DNA from: Saccharomyces paradoxus | Lineage: Eukaryota > Ascomycota > Saccharomycetes > Saccharomycetales > Saccharomycetaceae | Assembly (NCBI RefSeq): GCF_002079055.1 | Contig: NC_047493.1 | Location: 806,001 to 870,000 of the forward strand | Length of the DNA: 64,000 nucleotides | Direction of reading: 5' to 3' | Part shown: positions 19,683 through 27,700 of the stretch, piece after piece | Position numbering within the stretch: the stretch's first letter is position 1 | Layout of the letters: every line of letters starts with the position of its first letter | Made by a program: the position numbers and the translations under genes | Notes under the pieces: model-generated | What the model saw: only the letters and a program-made list of their open reading frames with translations | The model's database searches: none | Told to the model about the DNA's origin: nothing

Positions 19683-20720
19683 TTAAAAGTCATCATCAAA
19701 GTTGATCTCCTTGGATGGGGTAGCAGACTTAGACATGTCACTAGCCTTTTGGTAATCGGAGACCTTCTTTTCAAAGAAGGTGGTCTTACCAGCGGTAGCG
19801 ACATCTTCCATGAATTCGAATGGGTTGACAGCGTTGTAGTATTTTTCGTTACCGAAACCTTGTAATAGACCGTCAGCGACAAATTCTATGTAAGTGTGGA
19901 TGCTCTTCAAATCCATACCGAATTTTTCTACTGGCAAAGAGTTTGAGTAGTATTCCTTTTCAATTTCCACAGCTTCAGTAATGATTTTTTCAATGATCTT
20001 GACATTTGGCTTGGTTCTCAAATGAGCAAACAACAAACATGAAAAATCGGTGTAAGCACCTCTGTCTCTACAGATGTTTCTGTTGGCCATGGCCAAACCT
20101 GGCATGATCTTCTTGTCAGTTAACCAGAACATAGAAGCGTAGTTACCAGCTTGGAAAATACCTTCTTTTGCAGCAAATGCTACTAGTCTTTCAGCATACA
20201 AGCTGTCATCGTTGGAAATCCATCTTTCGATGAAGGCAGCCTTGTGCTTGACTTCAGGCAAATTGGCAATTTCCTTAAATAGAGGGATGTTCTTAGGTTC
20301 CTTGAAGAAAGCATCAACCATCATGGAGTAAACTTCAGAGTAGATGTTTTCCATCATAATTTGGAACCCGTAAAAACTCTTACCTTCAGGGTTTTGCAAT
20401 TGGGCAGAGAAGTTTTCGATCAAGTACTTGTTGACAAGGTTGTCGGAAGAAATGGACAAAGCCAACAAGTTACCGATATAGGTCTTTTGGTCTTCAGTCA
20501 ATTTTTGGAAATCTTCAGCGTCCTTAGCCAATTCGATTTCTTCCGCAGTCCAGAAAGAGGCTTCAACCTTCTTATAAGCAGCCCAGATTTCGTGGTATTT
20601 GATAGGGAACATAACGAATCTACGGCTGTTTTCCATCAAAAGGATTTCATCCTTTTCAGCTTCCTTCATATCATGACGTTCTTTTTGGAAAGTCTTCAAG
20701 AATTGATTGTGAGCTTCCAT
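19683..20720 (-). CDS. RNR4: Ribonucleotide reductase small subunit beta-prime
   Basis: 345 aa, ferritin-like R2 fold. Rnr4 pairs with Rnr2 as the beta-beta-prime heterodimer that reduces ribonucleotides with the Rnr1 large subunit. Rnr4 itself lacks several iron ligands and helps load the cofactor into Rnr2. The C-terminal tail ends FDDDF, the type of acidic/Phe tail used for large-subunit docking. Length equals S. cerevisiae Rnr4. Upstream DNA carries an Rfx1/Crt1 X-box, fitting DNA-damage induction. Confidence 0.98.
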   Translation of the reverse strand: MEAHNQFLKTFQKERHDMKEAEKDEILLMENSRRFVMFPIKYHEIWAAYKKVEASFWTAEEIELAKDAEDFQKLTEDQKTYIGNLLALSISSDNLVNKYLIENFSAQLQNPEGKSFYGFQIMMENIYSEVYSMMVDAFFKEPKNIPLFKEIANLPEVKHKAAFIERWISNDDSLYAERLVAFAAKEGIFQAGNYASMFWLTDKKIMPGLAMANRNICRDRGAYTDFSCLLFAHLRTKPNVKIIEKIITEAVEIEKEYYSNSLPVEKFGMDLKSIHTYIEFVADGLLQGFGNEKYYNAVNPFEFMEDVATAGKTTFFEKKVSDYQKASDMSKSATPSKEINFDDDF

Positions 20721-21460
20721 TATAATAATTGATTGTATGCGTTGCGCGGGGTTGTGTGGCTCAAAAAGATCTGTATTTGTATTAGCAAATTTTTATTTTC
20801 CCTTTTAAATGAATTTTTTTTTCTGTTTCGAGACAAGGCCTTTTGCAAAAAAAAAGTAAAAAAGTGAAAATTGATAGTGTAAGGGGACAGAGGTGGGGTC
20901 AGAAACCAATGTATCTATTGATAGTTTTTTTTGATCGAAAAGCCAAGAGGCAAAAAATGAAGAAAGTGGGAGATAAGGAATAAAACTTTAGGAACATGGA
21001 GATTCATCGCCGTTTTTATACGCCAGAGCTTCATAAGACCAGGAAAGGAACGGACGTCGTCCACCGATTACAGTAAGCAAAGAGGATGGTGTTGCCACAA
21101 CAACGCCCATCGGGAAGGCAAGAGACGCTGTGGTGAACAATAACTGCCAAAACGTGGTTCTTGCACACTGAAAGCGGCGCACGAGAACGCGCTTTTCAGC
21201 GTGCGAAATCTTGCACTGTCCGGTTTCCGGTACTCGGTGTTGGGTGGTCGTACCTGCCAGTACCATCAGTGCGGTGTGTGGGCGGGGTACCCTCAAAAAG
21301 GGAAACGAAGGTAGGCGCACGGTGCTTATTAAGCTTAGAGGCGGCCTCGCTGAATGAGCAGACCACACAAGCGATGGAGGCTCTCCAGGAATTCAGTGGA
21401 GTGGGGCTTGCTCATGTTCTGTTGCTGGTTTAGGATGAAAAAAAGAGCGGGTTGGATAGT

Positions 21461-21474
21461 TTGCCATGGCAACC
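21461..21474. promoter_or_regulatory. Rfx1/Crt1 X-box
   Basis: TTGCCATGGCAACC, a near-perfect palindromic RFX-family site about 740 bp upstream of the RNR4 ATG. In S. cerevisiae Crt1 binds X-boxes upstream of RNR2-4 and recruits Tup1-Ssn6; damage signalling through Dun1 releases it. Confidence 0.75.
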
Positions 21475-21497
21475 ACTTTGGAAGCGAAGTCACATAG

Positions 21498-21503
21498 ACG
21501 CGT
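21498..21503. promoter_or_regulatory. MCB (MluI cell-cycle box)
   Basis: ACGCGT, the MBF core, 25 bp beyond the X-box. A second copy lies at 21627-21632. Two cores in one promoter suggest G1/S control, though function is inferred. Confidence 0.5.
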
Positions 21504-21716
21504 AAACACTCACACGGTATATTCGTATAGCAATATGTGATAGTGGCGACACTCAGGTGGTTCTTGTGGCCTTATCTCCAGATTCCTCAATTTCTGTGAA
21601 ACGTAAACATTATGGGAATAGGCTAGACGCGTATTTCATTTTATTTTGTTTTATGAAAAGTAGACTTTCCCGTCTTCGCCGCTTCCCTTTCTTGCCTGCA
21701 CTACTCGTTCTAATGG

Positions 21717-21749
<33 letters not shown>

Positions 21750-21828
21750 GAAAGATAGGCTTGCCATTATCCAAAGGACTAGTGCTTAAGGAACCCCAAA
21801 AGATTAAATAAATATATAAAAAAATTAA

Positions 21829-21943
21829 TGGTTGCTAAGAGATTCGAACTCTTGCATCTTACGATACCTGAGTATTCCCACAGTTAACCGTGGTCAAGAT
21901 TTTTTCTTGAATCAGGCGCCTTAGACCGCTCGGCCAAACAACC
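21829..21943 (-). tRNA. tRNA-Leu(CAA) with intron
   Basis: 115 nt on the minus strand. Acceptor GGTTGTT pairs with AGCAACC with a G-U pair, and the discriminator is A. The A-box region is TGGCCGAGCGG and the B box is GAGTTCGAATC. The anticodon loop TTCAAG is followed by an intron of about 33 nt beginning AAAAAATCTTGACC, just 3' of the anticodon. The expected spliced length is 82 nt, including the leucine-type long variable arm. T-rich terminator follows. Confidence 0.97.
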
Positions 21944-21958
21944 ACTTATTTGTTAAAA

Positions 21959-22303
21959 TTTTGTATCTCAAAATAAGATACCTCAGCATTACTAGATTTA
22001 TCAAGCTAGATCGACCAAGACGTAAAACATGTAGGGAGCAGACGAGATTGAGTATATCAGGCAAAATCCTACTTGCCTAAGATTAACCGAACCAGCCAAC
22101 CGTATAAATACCCGAACAATTAGTTTAGATCCGAGATTCCGCGCTTCCACCCTTTAGTCAGATTCGGATCTTATATAGCCTATGAATGGGATAAGTAACA
22201 TTCTGTGAATCAACTTGATAATATGTCTGACAACAAGTTACTCTCGTAAAATGGCCTTAGGATTTTCAAGACATCCCGTATTACTCGAGCCCGTAATATA
22301 ACA
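21959..22303 (+). mobile_element. Ty3 sigma solo LTR, looks whole (fossil)
   Basis: About 345 bp, close to the 340-341 bp of S. cerevisiae sigma. It runs from TGTATCTCAAAAT-type sequence through CAATTAGTTTAGATCCGAG to an end at CCGTAATATAACA. It is flanked by a perfect 5-bp target-site repeat TAAAA (21954-21958 and 22304-22308). The 5' edge lies 16 bp upstream of the tRNA-Leu 5' end. It is a solo LTR with no internal Ty3 region, younger than the partial sigma at 9899-10118 judging by completeness. Confidence 0.93.
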
Positions 22304-23165
22304 TAAAAACGAGGACTTATATTGATAATTGCACTTTAGTTTAATTTGGCGCCAGATGCTCTCTAAGCACGTTCAGAATTCAGTATGCCTTGCCAGTGCG
22401 ATCAAAAGTAGGACCACTGAAATAATCAGACAATCCTACCATCTTTCAGCACCCTCATTCGCGTAAATGTAATTTACCGTGAGCTCAGAGAGATTTATAA
22501 GGGAGAGAGTCTTTAAGTTATAACCCAGAAGATAATAGCCCCGCGGCATTGTCCGCTCGGACAGCCGCAAAAGCCAAATACCAGATAAATTGTTTGTCCC
22601 TGTTAGTTTGTCCGAAGTGATAAGAATTACAACCTCTCTTTGAGCTTGCTTTTGTTATCTCTTCTGTCAATAATATAGAAATGGGCTTTACACTGGTATA
22701 TTACCCGCAAAAAATTTCCGATATCTTTAAACTAAAGTTATTAAATGAATTTCTTGCATGGCTGTTATCAACACCTGAGATAGGTTTGGGTGCCTATCGA
22801 ATCCGGAGGGCAAAAAGGACTGCCGCTACCAATGGGGCCCGCTTTCCTCATTGAGCTGTACTCTTGACGAGTCCCTACAAAGTCGGAAAGACGTCATATG
22901 AATAGTGTCACATACAAGATAGGCGAATACATAGCGACGTATTTTCTCTCTTTTCACTCACACAAGCCGCCGCCACTGATTCTTAGTCTTCTTTTCTCTT
23001 TTGTTTCCGGTGTATTCTAATTTTTCCTGACGTTCCGAAGAGTAAAAATCCCAGCTCTGAGATTTACAAAATCGACGAAAAGAGGTTCCGAGTGGATATG
23101 TATCAGCTTTCAAACTGGTCAATCTTCTTACTACAACAACAGTTTGAGTTTATTAAATCACGAAA
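22304..23165. other. Long TIM13 upstream region
   Basis: About 860 bp, unusually long for a single-gene upstream region. It contains a G/C-rich dyad at 22543-22568, a Reb1 core TTACCCG at 22701-22707, and otherwise ordinary A/T-rich DNA. No tRNA or snoRNA recognised. Confidence 0.45.
22543..22568. promoter_or_regulatory. G/C-rich dyad, possible Zn-cluster factor site
   Basis: TGTCCG-CT-CGGACA (22550-22563) is a perfect 6-bp-arm palindrome. It is nested in a second arm pair GCGGC (22543-22547) and GCCGC (22564-22568), with a 2-base asymmetry. Paired CGG/CCG triplets are what Zn2Cys6 regulators bind. No specific factor is recognised. Confidence 0.4.
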
Positions 23166-23483
23166 ATGGGTCTATCATCTATCTTTGGTGGCGGTGCACC
23201 ATCACAACAAAAGGAAGCAGCCACTACTGCTAAGACAACGCCAAACCCTATAACCAACGAGTTGAAGAACCAAATTGCCCAAGAATTGGCTGTGGCTAAT
23301 GCGACTGAATTGGTGAACAAAATTTCTGAGAACTGCTTTGAAAAATGCTTAACCTCTCCATACACTACAAGAAACGACGCATGCATTGATCAATGTTTAG
23401 CCAAATATATGAGAAGTTGGAACGTCATATCAAAGGCTTACATCTCTAGGATTCAAAATGCCTCTGCTTCTGGCGAGATCTAA
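23166..23483 (+). CDS. TIM13: Small Tim chaperone subunit Tim13
   Basis: 105 aa with the twin CX3C signature of small Tim proteins: Cys57-Cys61 and Cys73-Cys77. Tim8-Tim13 hexamers in the mitochondrial intermembrane space carry hydrophobic precursors such as Tim23 to the TIM22/SAM machineries; folding uses the Mia40 disulfide relay. Essentially identical to S. cerevisiae Tim13. The overlapping minus-strand frame corresponds to a dubious ORF in S. cerevisiae (YGR182C) and is rejected. Confidence 0.98.
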   Translation: MGLSSIFGGGAPSQQKEAATTAKTTPNPITNELKNQIAQELAVANATELVNKISENCFEKCLTSPYTTRNDACIDQCLAKYMRSWNVISKAYISRIQNASASGEI

Positions 23484-23914
23484 AAACGTAGCCAGGATTA
23501 ATTTACTGCGCAGTATATACCCATACTTGTATATAAGATTTACAGGATAACTAGGAACATATCTTTCACTTTCAATAACATTAAAGAACAGCATTGTTCT
23601 ATACTTGCTTGGTATAGATATATACAAAATACATATATAAGATGATAAGGCTTGATTCTTTTTTCTAATTTTCTTTTTCCTTCTGGTAGAATATAAAAAT
23701 TATGATTAGTATTTTTGAACGTCTGACAGACAGGTTTGTTCGTGTCTATTGCCATTCTGAAATTCGAATGTGCTTTGGCGAAACATAGATCTGCATCTCA
23801 TACAAAGTTGAGCGCCTTTATGAGGTTGGATTAATCATGAACAACCAGCCAAAAAAAAATAATAAATAAGAGGAGAGCCATTTAGATAGCTTGAGTGTGT
23901 GATGTAGACAGTGT
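23484..23914. other. TIM13/QCR9 convergent region
   Basis: 431 bp between convergent genes, A/T-rich, presumably both 3' UTRs. No element seen. Confidence 0.4.
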
Positions 23915-24323
23915 TTATTCATCATCGTCGTCATCATCTCCGTCACCTGCAGCTATTCGAGCCTTGACATCTTTCCATAACTTTCCTTTATTGTGGTTTT
24001 CGTACCAAGAAGTAATAGCAGTATCAAATACAGTCTGGAAAACAAAGGCACCTGCGAAAATAGTACCAACAAAAACAGCGTTCCGTTTGAAAAAGGTTTT
24101 ATAAAGTGATGAGAAGGACTACACAAAATTGATGCATTGTTAGTAACCTGAATGGGAATACATAGAACCTATCCATAAAATTGCTGTCATAAGTTTCGCT
24201 GAATCGTTGCGCTTATCGACGGAAAACTGATGTTCAAAGCATCTCTAGGGCCTTGCTAGAGATGATTCACCGGATAACTTTTCAGCCTGGTTGTGAATCA
24301 GCATATACACATCAACATACCAT
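23915..24323 (-). CDS. QCR9: Cytochrome bc1 complex subunit 9 (spliced)
   Basis: Two exons. Exon 1 is the ATG alone (24321-24323). A 202-nt intron (24119-24320) follows, and exon 2 is 23915-24118. The 5' splice site is GTATGT immediately after the ATG, the branch point TACTAAC is at 24139-24145 (minus strand), and the acceptor is TAG ending at 24119. The spliced product is 68 aa: SFSSLYKTFFKRNAVFVGTI after Met, one membrane span (about 15-35), then SWYENHNKGKLW and a Gly-Asp tail. S. cerevisiae Qcr9 is 66 aa with the same start-codon-only exon. The two extra residues here come from a longer Asp run. It is a structural subunit of complex III near the Rieske protein. Confidence 0.96.
24240..24300 (-). 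other. Predicted hairpins in the QCR9 intron
   Basis: Two perfect stems lie between donor and branch point. The first is CATCTCTAG/CTAGAGATG (24240-24248 with 24256-24264, 7-nt loop). The second is TGATTCAC/GTGAATCA (24263-24270 with 24293-24300, 22-nt loop). They would shorten the effective donor-branchpoint distance in the pre-mRNA. Confidence 0.6.
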
Positions 24324-24758
24324 TTTTAGCTGTATTGCTATTGTTACTTTACGAAATCGCGAAGAATATGTAATCAGGTTTTAACAGTTATTGAGTATTT
24401 ATGACAGGACATTAAATATAAACTGCTAAGTCAGAGCCTGGGAGGGGATGACATTAGGGAAAGGCCCAAGGATTAAGCAATTTTTAGGCCCTAGAATTCT
24501 TTCGGCATTGACTTCCCCGCGTTTGATTGGGTCGTGTATAACGATATATAATAGCGACTGGTGAAATCAGAGGTTTTCTCAGTGGGAATAAAGAAGCAGT
24601 GATAGTCAATTCGAAGTCTTTGTTATAAGGGTAAAATGGCCTCCATTGGCAATAAAAATAAAATTTTATAAAGGCGCAAGTGTTCAAAAATGTGTAGATT
24701 TATATACAAATATCATTACTATTAAACAAAGTAGAGGGCTCGGGCTCAAAAACAATAT
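24324..24758. promoter_or_regulatory. QCR9 promoter / UBR1 3' region with CCAAT box
   Basis: 435 bp. TGATTGG at 24524-24530 fits the Hap2/3/4/5 TNATTGG element, about 200 bp upstream of the QCR9 ATG. That is as expected for a respiratory gene under heme and carbon-source control. No gene seen. Confidence 0.5.
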
Positions 24759-27700
24759 CTACCAGATCTCCCGTTCATCAGAATCATCATTATCATCAGA
24801 GTCATCCTCATCGAGGTTTCTTGGATTTGTATTTCTTATGATAGTAGCTCCATCGAATTGGGGCCCTAAAAACTGCAAAATTGGTGGCGGATTTTGAGGT
24901 GCATCATCATCGCCATTTCCTTGCGGCTGAAGAGTGTTCCTGAAATTCTCGAAAAATTGAAAAAAATCACGTACTCCACCACCAGCGATACCTTCTGCAC
25001 CAACACCAAATAAGTTAGCGGCCTGTCCAGTTTCATCATCAACGTCCATGTCATCATTTCCCTCCGTGAAAAACCCGTCTTCCCCTTCTTCCATATCTTC
25101 ATCATCTTCATCTGTTGGAGGTACTCTTCTTGGTCTTGGTTCTCTATTAAATGCAAATAAGAAGCCGTTGGAAAGTATAGTCACTCGAAATTCGTCACCC
25201 ATTACTCTACTAATATAGCCTGGGATTTCATTATTAATCCATAATCTGTTTAAGTGCTCATATCTTTTTAAATTCAAGGTGGTTAAATCACCTCTTCTCA
25301 TGGCATTTCTACCAACCTCACCGTGTGAATTTAGGTATGGTGCTGATATAAAAATGTTAGAGGGAGGCTGCGTCAAATGGAGACAGACTTCACTCGAATT
25401 AGGCATTAGGAAAGCGCCGAATGGCTTAAAACAATTTTTATTCAAATGCTTGGTCATTTCATGGCGATCCGCTCTTAGGTGCACTTTGACACCACATGTC
25501 AAACATATTTTAAAATCTAATCGATTATCAGCATTCTTCATGTGCTGGGACCGCTCTTCACGTAATTTGATCTCCTTGGATTGAGTAACATAAGTATTCA
25601 AATATTTTGATAAATCTATCAGTTTTATAATGCCACAATATTCATATGGGATCTTCTCCAAATATGGATGTAATGGTACAACAGCATCCTGGGTTGTCAA
25701 AAGATCGACTAATGATTCTTTTTCGGTGATCATTTTCAATGCCTTATTGACAAACTCAGGCATATCTTCGAATTCCAGCTCCTCTTCAACCTCAAGACCA
25801 TTGATAATCAAAGTTTCATTCTCAGAATCCTTCACTAGTTCATGTAGCACTTTGACGAAGACTAAGCACCTTCTTATCGTAGGAAGAAGACTCTTTAACA
25901 GGAATGTGTAAGCTAAATCATAAATAATACTCTCAGAGTCCAATCCCTCCATTCGTAAATCAGATATGCTTCTCAGGGCGAAGAGAATATTCTCGCTCAC
26001 CTTAACAACATCTCCAATTTTTGATGCTTCAACGTACAGTTTAGTAACCTGTTCTGCATCAGAGATGCCTTGAAGGAAATCTCTTAGAAACTGTTTAGAG
26101 AAGGTTGTCAATGCTTCTGTAACAGTTTGTCGAAATGAAACTGGAGAAAATAAGACGCTTCGAACGATATATTGGAAGAGTTGATTTTGGTTCCATACAG
26201 TATCGGGCTTCTGCGGGTACGGTTCAAACTCCATGCTTGGTTTTCCAATGACAAAAGTGAATAGCATAATGCAGACTAAGATATTCTTTAAGGTCTTGTA
26301 TTTCTGTTCCCTGCTTCTGAAGAATGATATGCTGTGTGGTTTTTCTAACCTAGAAGCAACTTCTAACATTGAGATCGTATTTGCCCAGTGCACACTTAAT
26401 ATTAAAGAAACGTCCTTGTGAGAAAAGTCGGCCTGTTTCTTTACCGCTTTATCAAAACCTTGACATTGAGATATCATCAACGAAAATATAGAGTTTATTG
26501 TACGATAATCTTCTTCGGTAAAAGGTTTGAATAGCCTTGACAATATGTCCAAAGAAATTTCAGCTTCCAAAAACATACTTAAGGACAAACCGGTATTTGC
26601 CTTTGAAGTCTGACAAAGAGGTAAAGTACAATTCGAAAATGTTTGGCATAAAGGACATATAAATGCGTTCGATGAAAATCTCTTTTTTTGAACGTACCTC
26701 TTGAAACAGTTATGATGGATGTGATGATTACAGGATACAAATACTTTCCTAGATCCACAACTACCGTTCTCCTTCAAAGCCTCTAAAACATCATCGTCAA
26801 TATAAGCTTGTTTTTCATCATCATTATAGAAACCATCCCACATGGGCATAAACTCATTCGGGTTGAAAATATTACCAGGCCTAAATATTGGAGTATGATC
26901 ATGGTACGCAGGTATCACAAAAAAATCGGTTGAACTGGAATCTTGACATAGTGCGCAGGTAAAGTCCTCTGATTCATATACTTTTTCACCAATCATATCA
27001 ACGTCATTATCCTGCTCATCAAATTCGGACTCGTGCTCTTTCATGAATTTGGTTTGTTGATTATTAAACTTGGCGAGAAGCCTTGCTTGATGTTTCTTGG
27101 CCAATCTTCTTTTACGTTCCTTCTCTGTTTCTTGTAGGTTAACTCCTTGGCGTAGTTTCTTGTCTTTATAATTATCAACGTATTGGCTGCCAAAACTGGC
27201 AATCAATGACTCGAAAAGTTCATCAGGTTTTTTCATTATCATCTTCTCCAACAAATAGTCAGCTTTACGGACAATACTTTCTGAAAACACGTCCGATTTA
27301 GCGTTGGCTATGCTCAATAGTAAATTACATATAGGCTTTGACAAATAAGCTTCTGGTATAGAGTCCTTACCATTAATCAATTCATCGTCCCTAAATATGC
27401 CATGAATTAGATGTAGTAGTTCATTGAGAAAAGTGCTATCCTCCATATCTAGACATACCTGGAGTAGTTTATAGACCACTTTGGCAAATACCGTATTCCT
27501 TGTAAAAACACCCAAATTGAGAGCATCTTTGTCTAACTGCTTTATGGATACTTGGGGTACTAGCACGACTTTTGATATTTCGTCCTTGTCCTTAGCCAAA
27601 TGTGTTTTAATAATGGTTGCACTACTTTCGAATTCATTTTCCAAATTTAACAACTTTAACGGATCAACTTTTGCATACAGGCTTGCCTTTAATTTAAAGA

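Larger units (their letters stand above)
20721..21828. other. Long RNR4 upstream region
   Basis: 1.1 kb between the RNR4 start and the tRNA-Leu 3' end. It contains an X-box (21461-21474), two ACGCGT MCB words (21498-21503 and 21627-21632), G/C-rich stretches at 21000-21420, and a pure poly-A run of about 24 at 21717-21740. Small frames present are not conserved-looking. Confidence 0.55.

Noticed and set aside
22785-22830. Possible Pol III B-box-like word (TATCGAATCC) upstream of TIM13
   Set aside because: First base of the consensus missing, no A box, no tRNA fold; probably chance.
23153-23386. Frame antisense to TIM13
   Set aside because: Corresponds to dubious YGR182C; TIM13 is the conserved gene.
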